Source of the DNA: Cryptomeria japonica | Lineage: Eukaryota > Streptophyta > Pinopsida > Cupressales > Cupressaceae | Direction: 5' to 3' | NCBI RefSeq assembly: GCF_030272615.1 | Contig: NC_081405.1 | Coordinates: 475,172,008-475,236,007 of the forward strand | Length of the DNA: 64,000 nucleotides | Shown: positions 1 through 12,060 of the stretch, piece by piece | How the letters are laid out: each line of letters begins with the position of its first letter | Position numbering within the stretch: position 1 is the first letter of the stretch | Program-made: the position numbers and the translations under genes | The notes under the pieces: generated by a model | What the model was told of the DNA's origin: nothing | Databases searched by the model: none | What the model saw: the letters and a program-made list of their open reading frames with translations, nothing else

Positions 1-1060
1 TTGTCATTTTGTGATCATTTCGCTATCGAACATTGTTTGTCTCAATTATGTCAATTTGGATCAATTTGTCATTGTTCCTCGTCAATTGGCATATTTATCA
101 ATCAAATCATTTAATCAGAATCATGATCGATATCAATTATCTTCAATCAAGACCTAATTGTCATTCTTGCATTTCTAATTCATCTTCTAGGGTTTCGTGA
201 TTTAATCATTTAACCTTGTTTGTCATTTCCTCCTTTAGGATTAATAAATTATTTATTTATCCTAAGTCTTCTCATTGCAATTAAATGTTCATTTAATTGG
301 CTAATTATTCCTCTTTTGTGAATTAATTAATAAATGACAAATTATTAATTAATTTACCTAATTTCTAATTTTCATCAATTTATTAATTCCTAATTTTCCT
401 AATTTCTCCTATTTTCTAATTTTTCTAATTTCTTAATTCTTAATTTCAATTTCCTCCTATTTCTCTCCTAAATTCATGGGAATGACATAGAAATTTGTCA
501 TAATTTGTCATAATTGACAATCAATCAATTCTTGACATAGAAATTTGTCAAAAATTGTCATAAAATTCTTGACATAGAATTTGTCATAAATTGTCATAAA
601 TCCTTGCATAGCAATTTGTCATAGACATGTCATAATTTTGCTATTCTTGATTTGAATTTCCATTCGAATCACTATCATGCTAATTTGTTCATCTCTCCAA
701 TTCTTCTATAAATTGGATGAATTTCTTCAATCAAATCCCTAATCCTTAATCAGACTATCGAATTTACGCTTCTAGTACTCTTGATCAATAATCAATGTCA
801 ATCTTGCTTTCAATTATGTATGTGCACTTGTAGGTGAGATCCACAACCAAACCATTTGAAGAGGAAAGAAGAACAATGGAGCCACATGAAGGAGCATTCA
901 AATCACACCTTTGGTTTGCTTAATTTCTAGTTTTGAATGTTTTGATTTCATGTCTCTATTGAGTGTGCTTAGGATAGATCATTACATTCTAGCCTTTTGT
1001 GATTCGACAATGATTAATGTTTTTATATGCTTGTGATGATTCCTAATTTCCTATGCTACA
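1..1060 (+). repeat. T1 5' LTR, 3' portion
   Basis: Aligns base for base, without net indel, to 16274-17333. About 10 substitutions are visible over 1060 bp, seven of them transitions. The LTR ends in CTACA at 1060, followed by a short spacer and the primer site. The missing first ~484 bp would correspond to 15790-16273. Confidence 0.95.
478..612 (+). repeat. Degenerate ~35-bp tandem repeats inside the T1 LTR
   Basis: Several copies of a unit built from CTTGACATAGAAATTTGTCA and AATTGTCATAAAATT occur in a row. The same array is present in the 3' LTR at about 16751-16885. Such arrays in LTRs are often regulatory or simply slippage products; no function can be assigned here. Confidence 0.6.
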
Positions 1061-1065
1061 TTAAT

Positions 1066-1085
1066 TGGTGAACCCGACATGAACA
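1066..1085 (+). other. T1 primer-binding site
   Basis: Five bases after the LTR end, the sequence begins TGGTGAACCCGACATGAA. TGG is the complement of the universal tRNA 3' CCA, and position and form fit a primer-binding site. I cannot name the tRNA with confidence. Confidence 0.65.
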
Positions 1086-1189
1086 CTAACCATCTAACCT
1101 CTTTATGGTGTTTTTGAGTGCTTTCAAGTTGATTTGCAGGCCAAACAACCCAAAAACAGGGTCATGCAGGGTTTTCTAGAGACTTATGC

Positions 1190-1310
1190 ACCTGTGTGAA
1201 GCAACTTGCACCTATGTTATGCATTCTGTGCCTATGTTGAAGACATTCTGTGCCTATGTCATGCATTCTGCGCCTGTGTCCTAAGTTCTGCACCTGTGTA
1301 AAGTCCAGAA
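1190..1310 (+). repeat. Short degenerate repeat with GCCTATGT / GCGCCTGTGTC words
   Basis: At least five copies of a ~20-30-bp unit containing TTCTGTGCCTATGT or close variants occur in tandem. Related words (GCGCCTGTGTCAGGAAACCT) recur near the other end of the internal region at about 15143-15265. Confidence 0.5.
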
Positions 1311-1627
1311 CAAAGGTAAAAATGCAGTGTTTTACTTGAAATTTGTTTAGTTTTTGCATTTTGTTTTCTGTGCTTTGGTTTTTGGTACTAATTATTTGTG
1401 CAGAATCTTGGCATACGCATGGCAAAGACAACAAATCAAATTACTAACATGTTTTATGCAGAATTGATAGTCAAAGACAACAAATCAAACTTCTAACTTG
1501 GGTTTTGTAGGTTGCCTTGGAGAAACAACTAAACTTTGTGTTTGTAATTTTTAATTAGGCACCTAGTGATTTCTAAATAGGTTGGAATGAACATGTTTTT
1601 TCTTTGATTGTTGAGTGTGACATTGGA

Positions 1628-2229
1628 GTAGGAGATTATGCTCTCATCCTTCTTAGGGTGATCAGAAATCCAGATCTTCGATACCATGCTTGTGTCTTTG
1701 ATTGAGTGTCATCTTTAGAGGGCCTGCCTTCCCGACCACTTTGCTTTTGCAAGCAAGTGATAATCGTGAGAAGGGGATGACCCAAAGTGAGTATGGCTAG
1801 AATTCCTTGGCATTCTAACTCACTATAAAAAAATACCCGATGAGCGAAAGCTTTGAAGGAAGTGTTACGTGGGAATTGCAGTTACTTGGGAAGTGATGAC
1901 CCTTGAACTCTTTCTCATATCAACATCTAAGTAGGGCCTCTTGGTCTAAATCGTGCTTGCGCGACTACATTTGTTTGGTATCTTGATGGGCTTAATGTCT
2001 TAATCACGATTGCATGACATCAAGGAGTAACACTTAACAGAAATCCTGACTAAACACCTTGTTTTTAGAGGCCAAAAACCCTTCTAGTTGCTTGAGAAGG
2101 ACAAGTTTGGATACTTGGAAGAGATACTAAGTTCACCATGGGGAGATTTCCATGGGGACTGATGCTTGGCTGCCCTGAGAAGTGAGTGCCGTGGAGGGGA
2201 GCCCGTGGGGTCAAGCATCTATGTATTCT
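1628..2229 (+). other. Leader block conserved between T1 and T2
   Basis: This ~600-bp stretch is collinear with the reverse complement of 42382-42960 in T2. Matching islands include GTAGGAGA-TATGCTCTCATC at the start, GGGCCTGCC, GACCCAA-GTGAGTA, CTAAACACCTTGT, GGCCAAAAACC and, at the end, GTGGAGGGGAGCC followed by GTGGGGTCAAGCATCT. It does not code. A role in packaging, dimerisation or translation is inference from position and conservation. Confidence 0.75.
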
Positions 2230-3174
2230 CCTTGAATCCCATAATGAGTCTACCTCTCAAGTACCTAATGTCCTTGCCTACCATAAGAAATGTGGGAATG
2301 AGCATGATTGTCTTGAGTCTAAGTTGCAATATCTTGTATTCTTTGATTGTCAAAAGTTGAATTTTATCTCATTTCAAGAACAAGGCAAATTAATTCAAAA
2401 CAAGGTTAAACACAAGAGACATTCATCCAACAAAAGGTCAACAAGGTTCAAAACCTATCTTCAAACATGATTGTCAAACATTTTTCAAAGTCTTGTCTCA
2501 ACATTCATGTCACTTGCATTTAGGTTCATCCTAGGTTGCATTTTGCAAAATTCATTGTCAAGTACCAAGGTTAGGTTTCACCTAAGTCATACTCCTTTGC
2601 ATATCAATAAGAGTCATCCATTTGCATGTGTCCTCTTACATTAAAGTCGTACCATTATCATACATTTGTATTTGCATACCCTAGATCTCTTCATTAAGCT
2701 TGAATCATTATCATATCATATTAGGGTCACTTGCATAGTAATTGTCCCTTTGCATATAGTGTCAAAACTAGGTTTTGTCATACTTGAGTAATCTAAATCT
2801 TTGATAAGCCCTAAGTCATTGTTAGGAAGTCTAGACCTTATCAAACCTTTTGTCCTTTTGTCATCAATGTCATTTCGTCAAACCTAGCTTAGTATCCAAG
2901 CATATAGGGGATACATTGTCATTTTGTCCTTTCGTCACTTGGTCCTTTTGTCCTTTGAGGTCTAGACATCATTTCAATTTCCTAAGGGTCCCTCTTTTAG
3001 ATTTGTCTTCAAAAGTTTGTCAAAATCTTCAAAAACAACCAAAAACATAGGTTGCATTTTCATCTATCTAGTTTACATTTAGTTGCATATCATATATTGT
3101 CTTTGAAAAATTCCAAAAACATTACATTTTGCATAAGTGACATGCCTGTTGAGACAAGATGAAAATCTAAAAAG

Positions 3175-6100
3175 ATGGGCGAACCAACGTATCAACCCAT
3201 GGACAACATAGCAAATTCGCAGTTTCAAACTAGTCAAACAGTGCAAATCGAAGGTTCATCAAACACATCTCTACCACCATATGGAATGGTTCAACTTGGG
3301 CCACCTCCATTATATGAACCAGTGTTTGTACCTATGAAACTAGGACATGGGAGTGTTCCACCTACTCCCAGAGGAAGTGCACCTTTCAATTGGAATCAAC
3401 CAAACTTGCAACATGACATTCAAACTCAAACATTATATGAAGAACAAACTCTTTCGCAAGGATTTGGTTCAGATCAAGGCATCCAACAAGAAGTGAATCC
3501 AAATGTCCAACCAGATTCTTCATCCGATTCTAACACTTCTGATGATGTTGACATGTTCCTTCAAGATCCAAAGATAACAAAAAAGATGGATAAGTTCTTG
3601 AACAAGGTCTTTAAGATGTTTCCACAAAAGTATCTTAACATGATGAGTAATGTGACCTCTTCAAGTGAACAAATCAATGTGCAAGAACAACAAGGCACTG
3701 AGTTGTTAAGTTTCTCTCTGCATCCAAATGAAGAAAATGCACAACAAGCAACTCAACCTACCTTGATGAGCAAACGTGCTTCAAAGGCATTGACAGTGAC
3801 TATTCCTCAAAAGTCACCATTTGAGACAATAAATAATCCATTATTTAATACAACACCTGTAACACAAGATCAAATGAAGAACATGCAAGTATTTACAGCT
3901 GTCTCTCAACAAGAAGTGGTTCCTTACATGCATAAAGTTGGATCAAAATCTAAGATGCAGGAAAGCTTCACAACTGGAATGCCTAATGTCACTAATGTCC
4001 AAGGTAATTCCATGATGCAACAAAGTTCTTATGTCCCGTTGAGTTCAATATCTGTGCCAAACACTATTGCGACAAATCCTTCGATAATGGCGACACAAAG
4101 AGCTACGGATAGTGGTTTGCACCAACAACAATTATTGCAACAATTGAATAATACACAAAAGGTGCAATCGAATGTGCATACTAGCAATGTGCAACAACAA
4201 CAATTTCGCATTCGACAACAAATTACAGCGCCTTCGGCACCATCACAAGTTAATGCAAACTTGCAACCATCACAATGGATTGGACAAACAACACAGCAAG
4301 TTAATGCAAGTGCCATACCCCATCCTAAGGAGAAAAAATGAAAACCACCTAAACAAAGTTTTTTACAAATGATGGGATATACACCACGACAACAATTGGC
4401 ACAAAGTCAACAAATTCTGATTCGTCAACATCAACAACATGTGCCTCAATATGTGCCAAGGCAAGCAAGCTATCCTACTTCACAACTGCAATTGGCGCCT
4501 GTGCAATATCAACCACATACTTAATTGCAATATCAACCCAGGCTGCAAGAAGCACAACAACAAGGTCGATATCAAGGCATAGCACAACCGCAACAACAAG
4601 AGATGTACCAAGAAGTTTATATGCCGGAGACACCAAAAACGGCCATTTCAGAATATCAACAACTGATTGGAAACGCGATGTATCGACAAAGAATACCCAC
4701 TGGGATTAATGATGGACCTCTAAAATCTGATACAATTGCACAACAACTTGAGCAGTTGCAACGAAAAGTTGACGCATTAGAAACTAAAGGAACAAAGAAG
4801 TTGTATACAAATCAAGATTTATGTCCTAATCCATTTGACAAGAGTGTATACATGCCTCCATTCCCTAAACATTTTGAAGCACCTAATTTTGAGAAATATA
4901 AAGGGAATGGCAATCCAAAAGATCACATTCGAGCATTTTTCATGGCATGTACTGAAGTAAGCTATGAGAAGACATATCTAATGCGATTATTTGCCCGAAG
5001 TCTCACGGGACAAGCCATGGATTGGTATTCACATCTACCAGGGAATATAAAGACTTGGTCAGAATTGGCTCAAAAGTTTTTATCTCATTTCGCGTTCAAC
5101 ATTGACAGTGACGTGACTATGTCAGATTTATGCAATACCAAGCAAAAGCAAGGTGAACCATTAGCGACTTTTTTGCAACGATGGTGAAGCTTGTATAGTC
5201 GTTCTTCTCTTGATATACCTGAAGAACAACAAGTGAATTTGTTTATCCAAAATCTGGTCCCAGAAATGATGTATGAGTTAAAATTAAAAAGTCCCAGTAC
5301 TATAGAGAAACTCATTAAGAAAGGAATGAGCATTGAAATGGCTCTGGTAGCTAAAGGAATTATCAAGCTCAATAAAGACAATGACAACACCAATTATTCA
5401 GGGGATAGAAACAGATTTTGGTATAAGAACAAGAATGTCACTAATGATGGAGTTGTTGATGCAAGAGCGGTGAATGCAAATCAACCCCCATTCACAATCA
5501 AGAAATTGAGTGTTCCTAATATGTCAACTATGGAACAAAATCAAGCACCAATGAGCAATGTTACTCAACAGTCGCAGTACCAACAACATGCTCAACAACA
5601 ACATACTCAATGATATAATCAACAACAAGGCCAACAACAAAATCAACAATGCAAACCCTTCCGATCGCGAGATTGGCCTCCTCGACAATTTACGCCATTG
5701 GGAGAGCCTATTGAATCAGTAATGAGACAATTGATACAAGCAAAATTTATTAAGCTACCAGATATCAAGGCAGAACCAGCGGTAAAACCGCATTGGTGGA
5801 ATGACAATGCATACTGTGAGTATCATCGATCCAAAGGACATAAAACTGCATCATGTTTTCAATTGAAACATATGATTCAAGATTTATTAGAGCAAGAAAT
5901 AATTGAGGTAGATCCACCCTATCCAACCTCTAACACTGATCATACTATTTTCAAAACTCCTTTGCTTGATCATGACGAGGGTAAAGCGTCTTCTTCCAAC
6001 TCTGCTCAAATGGCCAATTATGCCAATATTGGTTATAACAATGTCATTAATTGTTTTCGTGCATCAAATGAGTATGTTTCCACCCTGAAAATAAAGGAAC

Positions 6101-6462
6101 AAGATCCTTGTTGCGTGGTCACCACTCGTCGATCCAAGATAGTCTTGAAAGGAGCTCCTACAGCTCCTTCCAAACCAACTCCGGCAAGTCAATACAATCT
6201 TTTGGATCATCTAGGAAAAACACCTGCACAAATATCAATCCTTGAGTTGTTGAAAATGTCTCCCATGCATCGTGCAGTCCTAGATAAAGCTTTGATTGAG
6301 TCCACTATCCTGACAGATATTGATGTTGACCAGTTTCAAGCCCGGATTGGACATCTAGCTATTTCCCAAAATGTTGCATTTTTTGATAATGATATCTCAC
6401 CTGATAAGCTCCCTCATAACGATCCTTTACACCTTGAAGTCTTTGTCCATAATTGCAAAATC
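3175..6462 (+). pseudogene. T1 gag region
   Basis: The first ~390 residues are Gln/Asn/Pro-rich and low in complexity. A retrotransposon gag domain lies at about 4860-5190, with motifs such as LTGQAMDWYSHLPGNIKTW and the ending EPLATFLQRW. A single zinc knuckle of Tat type (CEYHRSKGHKTASC) lies at about 5815-5860, followed by FQLKHMIQDLLEQ. The region would build the virus-like particle and bind RNA. The gag stops are at 4339, 4522, 5185 and 5611. The start codon is the first ATG of the continuous frame. Confidence 0.88.
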
Positions 6463-6465
6463 TGA

Positions 6466-7287
6466 CGAGTCTTGATAGATGGAAGAGTGGGTCTTAATAT
6501 TTGTACATTAAGAGTGGTCATTGGCCTTGGATATACAGAAAATGACATTGATGCTTCCAAAAGAATAACAATTAAAGCATATGATGATGCTGAGCGCCCA
6601 TCCAAAGGGATAATTACATTGCCTATTAGAGTCAGTCCAGTGACAAAAAACACTTTCCTGCAAGTCCTAGACCTTGATCTCCCTTATAATATGATTCTTG
6701 GTCGTCCATGGATCCATGCAATGAAAGCAGTTCCATCCACCTATCATCAATGTTTAAAATATCCTTACAATGGAACTGAGATAACAATTCCGAGAGATCC
6801 TAATCCATTTCAATTTTGTGCTACTCTAAAGGATACCCCTCAGCAGCAAGTCCTAGTTAATAGAGAGGCCAAGTCACATAGCTATGTGGATCCTAATGAA
6901 TTGTTAGATGCTGTCAAAGGGAAATTGAAGATACATGACCAAGGATGCGGAGAATATTCAAAGGATCAAACATTCCTTATCAGGAATTTACCAATATCTC
7001 CAAAATCATATGGCAAACCACATTTATTGCAAAAAGAACCTAAGGTCATTATTCAATATCAGCCTCCCACTACATTTACAAGATGGGGAGAACTTGACAA
7101 AGAAACTGTAGATGATGATGTCATAGATTGGCTTTACAAAGATCCAACTGAGACCCCACTTGTCAGGTTGCTAGTGGAACACTACGGCAAAGGATTTACT
7201 ATGCTGCAAAAGAAAGGATATGATGGCTGCAGTGGCTTAGGCTTGAATAACAATGGAAGGCTAGAGCCTATTATACCCAAGAGGTGA
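6466..7287 (+). pseudogene. T1 aspartic protease plus G-patch-like segment
   Basis: The catalytic loop reads VLIDGRVGLNICTL at the start of this segment; relatives have a D-[NG]-G-[SA] core, so the Arg after DG is unusual and probably a mutation. The second diagnostic motif, ILGRPWIH, is intact near 6690. A glycine-rich stretch (GYDGCSGLGLNNNG, about 7215-7260) resembles the G-patch found after protease in many Tat elements. The segment ends at TGA 7285, one C-to-T from CGA. A poorly conserved acidic linker (about 7290-8034) leads to the polymerase. Confidence 0.82.
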
Positions 7288-8037
7288 CCTCCAACTTTAG
7301 GGTTAGGTTTTGTACCATTACGAATTGGATCCACATCTACCAAAGTCCCAACGTGTAAAAAAGGGTGTGATTCTGACGATGAAATAACACCTGAGGATAC
7401 CCGACCCGAAACTGATTCTAATGAATGGGAATGGAGTTCCTTTTCTTCTAGTTCCTATGCCCTCGACAATATCTTCATTGACCCTGATAATTTGCCTATG
7501 GAGGACAAACATGAAATAACTCCTCTTCCTAAAACAAGTCCTCATGCTTGGATAGAATCATTCTGGGATCCAAGCTCCCAATCTGACACAAGCAGTTTGG
7601 ATAGTGACACCATAGATGTTCATATTTTTACCATATCAGCCCTCTCTCTCCTTACAACCGATGATGACATGCCCCTCATTTATCCCCAGCTTATCCAATA
7701 TGACCAACAAGAACCACTCACATTGGACTATTTTCAAAATGATGAAGCAATTGCAGAATTCCTTGGATTACGGGAAGGCATCCCACAAGGTGATCATAAG
7801 GCAGGATTTGCTATTGACCTAGATTCCACAACATATTTTGGGGAGTCAACTCCCTCTTCCAGTCATCAAAATGAAAACAAAAAAGAAATGATAAAAAATC
7901 AAAAGAATAGATCTTTGAGTGAAAACCGTAAGGCACTCTCTGATCATACAAAAGTGAAAATAAAAGATGTACCTGCAGGTGAAAACCTCTCTAAGGCACC
8001 CAAAGGTGGAAGAGTGGACATACCCCTATCAAGTTAG

Positions 8038-9000
8038 GACAAATCAACATTGCTCATGGAAATGACCGAGGAAATCAATTTGGGCACACCTGACAACCCT
8101 AAGGTCATTCATTTTGCTGCTTCTCTATCACAACAGGAAAAGATAGATTTTGTCAATTTCTTTCTTGAGAAGAAGATCAGCTTTGCATGGTCCTATGCAG
8201 ATATGCCTGGCCTTGATCCAAAATTAGTCCTTCATCATTTTCCATTGAAAGCAGATGCCAAACTGGTCAAACAAAAACTTAGAAAGATGCATCCTCAGGT
8301 GGCTCTTTTGGTCAAAGTGGAACTAAAAGAATTACTAGATGTGGGCTTCATTAGACCCATTGATTATGCCGACTGGATTCCAAATTTAGTACCAGTTAGC
8401 AAAGTAACTGGGGGCATTAGAATCTGCACAGATTTTAGGGATCTCAATAAAGCATGCCCTAAAGATGATTTTCCATTGCCAAACATAGACATCATAGTGG
8501 ACATGACGGCTGGATATGAGATGCTTTCATTGATGGATGGTTTCTCCGGCTATAACCAAATTTGCATTGCTCCTGAAGATCAGCATAAGACAGCATTCAC
8601 CTGTGCTTGGGGTACCTACTATTGGAATGTGATGCCCTTCAGTCTTAAAAATGCAGGCGCAACATATCAAAGAGCAATGACGACAATTTTTCATGATTTC
8701 ATGCATACTTTGATGGAGGACTATGTTGATGACTTGTTATGCAAATCTGTCACCAAAGATAGTCATCTAGCCATCCTGAGCCCAATCTTTGACCAAATGG
8801 AGACCTACAAACTCAAGCTCAATCCAAAGAAGTGTGTCTTTGGTGTCACAGCTGGCAAATTACTAGGATACATTGTTTCTCACTGAGGCATTGAGGTCAA
8901 CCCTGCCAAAGTCAAAGCAATAATGGATATGCCTCCACCTTCAAACCTCTGACAATTAAGAAGTCTGCAAGGAAAGCTCTAGTCAATTCTCCGCTTCATA
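8038..9000 (+). pseudogene. T1 reverse transcriptase domain
   Basis: The domain begins with FVNFFLEKK and covers the canonical blocks, including GGIRICTDFRDLNKACPKDDFPLP, MDGFSGYNQI and MPFSLKNAGATYQRAM. The catalytic YVDD box at 8722-8733 is intact. Stops at 8884 (where the family has Arg before GIEV), 8950 and 8980 break the thumb/connection region. The gene would copy element RNA into DNA inside the particle. Confidence 0.92.
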
Positions 9001-9006
9001 GCTTAG

Positions 9007-9990
9007 TTGGCCGATAAATGTCATCCATTCCAACATCTACTGCACAAAGGTGTCGCTTTCAAATGGACTGAGCAATGTCAATCAACCTTTCAAGCTCTCA
9101 AAGAATATTTGTTGTCACTGCCTATCCTAATGCCTCCTATAGAAGGAAAGCCATTTTTATTGTATATTTCTGCAACCGAAATGGCATTAGGAGTTCTCTT
9201 GGCCCAACAAGATGAGAACAACAAAGAGTGAGCTATTTACTATATTAGCCGGACACTGGTAGGCTATGAGCTAAATTATTCAACTATTGAAAGGGCATGC
9301 TTAGCAGTGGTATTTGCAATGCAGAAACTCTGACATTATATGCTGAGCCACCAAACATTATTGGTCGCAAAAATTGATCCCTTAAAATATTTGCTCAGCC
9401 GAGCAACTTTGACAGGTCGCCTAGCAAAATGGGTCATGATTCTCAGTGAATTTGACATTGAGTATATGGAGCGAAAGGCGATAAAAGGACAAGTCATAGC
9501 AGATTAGCTTGCAGAGGCTCCTATTTCTGATGATCATCCCATGTTGACCGATTTTCTAGATGAATTGGTCTTTGCTCTCACATCCTCTAATGAATGGAAG
9601 TTATACTTTGATGGGTCCCATACCAAGTTTGGATCCGGAGCCGACATCTTGTTTGTCACTCCTCAAGGTGATGCTATTCCAAAGTCCTACAGAATAACTT
9701 TCCACTGTACCAATAACATTGCAGAGTATGAAGCACTAGTTACAGGACTCCGAGTGGTAGTCCACTGGAACATCACGCATTTGCAAGTCTATGGAGATTC
9801 TCAATTAGTCATCTGACAAGTGAATGATGACTACAAAACAAAAGATGAAAAGCTTATTCCCTATAAGCACATGGTGGATTTCTTCAAGACCAAATTCATG
9901 GCTATCCATTTCAGTCAAGTGCCAAGGATGCAAAATAAGTCGGCAGATGCAATGGCTATGATTGCCTCCATGTTGAATATGCCAAACAAT
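9007..9990 (+). pseudogene. T1 dual RNase H: retroviral-type domain followed by archaeal-type domain
   Basis: The first RNase H-like segment spans about 9130-9500 (LLYISATEMALGVLLAQQ, then STIERACLAVVFA). A second RNase H begins near 9590. Its acidic residues are all present: FDGS with Asp at 9610, EYEAL with Glu at 9724, YGDSQ with Asp at 9796, and SADA with Asp at 9946. Two RNase H domains in tandem are the recognised signature of the Tat lineage. Stops at 9229, 9331, 9505 and 9814 interrupt the segment. Confidence 0.88.
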
Positions 9991-10103
9991 ATGGATAAAT
10001 GCAAATTTTTAGTTGAACAATTGCTGGTTCCTTCTTTTGACATTCCGACAGCAGATGTGATGTTCATTCTTGTTGGTCCCAACTCCCCATGGTACAATGA
10101 CGT

Positions 10104-11336
10104 ATGTCAATATTTGAAATCCCAAACCTTTCCGCTAGCCAACGCCGAGCCTTTATCCGACAGACAGCTAAATATGTCATCATCTCTGACACCCTTTACC
10201 GCCATTCCTTTGACCATACCCTCCTCAGGTGTTTGGATTCTGACAAAGCACAAATGGCTTTACATGAGGTTCATGATGGTATATGTGGGGGCCATTTCAA
10301 TGGTCTAAGCATAGCCAAGAAGTTGACTCGTGTTGGGTATTATTGGCCTACTCTGGAAAAGGATGTTCACGACTTTGTTAAGAAGTGCTACAAATGCCAG
10401 ATTCATGGAAATTATATTCATGAACCAGCTCAAGAGCTTCATTCTGTCATATCTTTATGGCCCTTTTCTCAATGGGGATTGGATCTTATTGGCAAGATTC
10501 ACTCGACATCTGCAAATGGACACAAGTTCATCATTACAGCCACAAAATATTTTACAAAATGGATCGAGGCTATCCCCATGACCTATATCACTGGTGTCCA
10601 AATTTCAGAATTCTTGCTGAATTATATCATATGCCGGTATGGGGTTCCCCTTTCCATAGTCATTGATAATGGTCATCCCTTCAAGAATAAATATTTTAAA
10701 GAGCTTTGTGAAAAATTTCATATTCAACACCATTTCTCCAGTCCATACTATCCACAGGGGAATGGTCAAGCTGAAGCATCCAATAAAACCATTATCAAGA
10801 TCCTAAAGAAGGTTGTCAATGATGCTGGTTGAGATTGGCATGTGCAGTTGAATCCAACACTATGGGCCTATCGCACTTCGATCCGCACACCTACTGGCGC
10901 AACACCTTATTCATTGGTGTATGGTGCAGAAGCTATTTTACCTCTAGAGGTGGAGATTCCTTCCTTGCGAGTCTCCTTGCAACATCTAATTGATGATGAG
11001 ACACACAGAGTCTCTCGATTGCACTAGCTTGAGATGTTAGATGAGAAACGTCAGGCAGCCTTGACACATTTGCAAGCATATCAAAACCGTCTTCATCACT
11101 CTTATAATAAAAAGGTCAAAGGGTGACACTTCAAAGTGGGAGACCTAATTTTAAAGGCAAACCCTAAGAATGCACAGTCTACTAACATCATCAAAGGTAA
11201 GTTTGAACCTAATTGGGTTGGGCCTTTCATAGTCACTGCAGCCTATGGCTTGGGGGCATATCAGCTTGCTACTCTAGTAGGTGAACCTTTGTTTGATCTT
11301 GTCAACAGCATGCATCTTCGCAAATACTGGGCATAA
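10104..11336 (+). pseudogene. T1 integrase
   Basis: In the shifted frame, an N-terminal HHCC zinc-binding region (HEVHDGICGGHF ... KKCYKCQ) precedes the catalytic core. Catalytic Asp at 10482 (GLDLIG), Asp at 10665 (VIDNG) and Glu at 10773 (GQAEASNK) give D-35-E spacing. The C-terminal part (GKFEPNWVGPFIV ... MHLRKYWA) matches the usual end of Gypsy integrases and stops at TAA 11334. Stops at 10830, 11025 and 11124 disrupt it. No chromodomain is seen, as expected for Tat. Confidence 0.9.
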
Positions 11337-11460
11337 TTTTCTATCAGCGTTTCTTCAAATATGATCTTGAAAAAATAACAAAAAATTGAAAAAATACAAA
11401 AATACAAAAAAAAAAAAAAATTGAAAAAAATCAAAAAGCAAAAAAAAGAGAAAAAGAGCA

Positions 11461-11564
11461 AAAAAGTAAAGAAAAAAATGATTCGCCCTCTAGTGAAAAC
11501 CTGGTAAACAGGCGCTTGGGGCAAGTACCTTGGTGAAAACCTAGCAAACAGGCGCCATGTGTAA
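11461..11564 (+). other. Post-coding block shared with T2, with internal duplicated motif
   Basis: The block holds AAAAGTAAAGAAAAA, then GTGAAAACC, GGCGC-TGGGG-AAGTACC, GTGAAAACCT and CAGGCGCCATGTGTAA. The reverse complement of 39239-39346 in T2 has the same words in the same order. In both elements it follows the end of the sense coding region. Function unknown; a structured 3' RNA element is one possibility. Confidence 0.7.
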
Positions 11565-11804
11565 AATGAGATCATTGCTCCGTCATCTGTCATGACCTCT
11601 AAGCTATGCTTTCTCTCAACTCGTTTATCATGTCTATCTTAGTCTTAACTCAATGTTCTATCCCAGGCCTATTATTGGTCAACATCATTGTCTTGCATAC
11701 CCCGGTTTCTTATACATATGTTTTGGTCTCGATCTATGTATGTCTTTCAGATGCGCATTGGGTGTGTTCCCCTTGTCATGATCGATCATTGGAACTTTTG
11801 TATT

Positions 11805-12060
11805 TAAAAATGTCCTGAAAAAAAGATCATAAAAACTTAAAAACGTCCTGAAAAAAGATCATAAAAATTTCAAAAAGTCCTAAAAAAAGGTCATAAAAAT
11901 TTCAAAATGTCCTGAAAAAAGATCATAAAAATTTCAAAATGTCCTGAAAAAATTCAAAAAAAAAAATTGAAAAATGTCATGAAAAAAATCTCATAAAAAT
12001 TGAAAAATATCCTGAAATAATCCAAAAAATTCGAATAAAGTCCTGAAAAAATGAACAAAA
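11805..12060 (+). repeat. ~33-bp tandem repeats in T1 spacer
   Basis: About seven degenerate copies of a unit near TGTCCTGAAAAAAGATCATA followed by AAAATTTCAAAA. Copies become more divergent towards 12050. Confidence 0.75.

Larger units (their letters stand above)
1061..3174 (+). other. T1 untranslated leader (2.1 kb)
   Basis: The stretch between the primer site and the gag start has no long open frame. It holds a short degenerate repeat (about 1190-1310), a block shared with element T2 (1628-2229), and AT-rich sequence with recurring TTGTCA and CATTTGCAT words up to the gag ATG. Long leaders are usual in Tat/Ogre elements. Confidence 0.75.
3175..11336 (+). pseudogene. T1 gag-pol polyprotein frame, broken by 18 stops and one frameshift
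   Basis: One reading frame runs from the ATG at 3175 to about 10100, and a second continues to the natural stop at 11336, so gag and pol formed one ~2700-codon frame. In-frame stops: TGA at 4339, 5185, 5611, 6463, 7285, 8884, 8950, 9229, 9331, 9814, 10830 and 11124; TAG at 8035, 8980, 9004, 9505 and 11025; TAA at 4522. A single base is gained or lost near 10098-10106. Every stop is one C-to-T change away from CGA, CAG or CAA, and several fall where the family normally has Arg or Gln. Domain entries follow. The product would have been the particle protein, protease, polymerase and integrase. Confidence 0.93.

Noticed and set aside
2166-2470. Two overlapping plus-strand ORFs (64 and 94 codons) in the T1 leader
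   Set aside because: They overlap the conserved leader block, are in different frames and have no counterpart frame in T2.
3175-11336. Stop-codon reassignment or programmed readthrough (TGA as Arg, TAG as Gln) as the explanation for long frames with stops
   Set aside because: Normal stops are used at the ends, the frameshift near 10100 would still be fatal, and C-to-T decay explains all stops simply.
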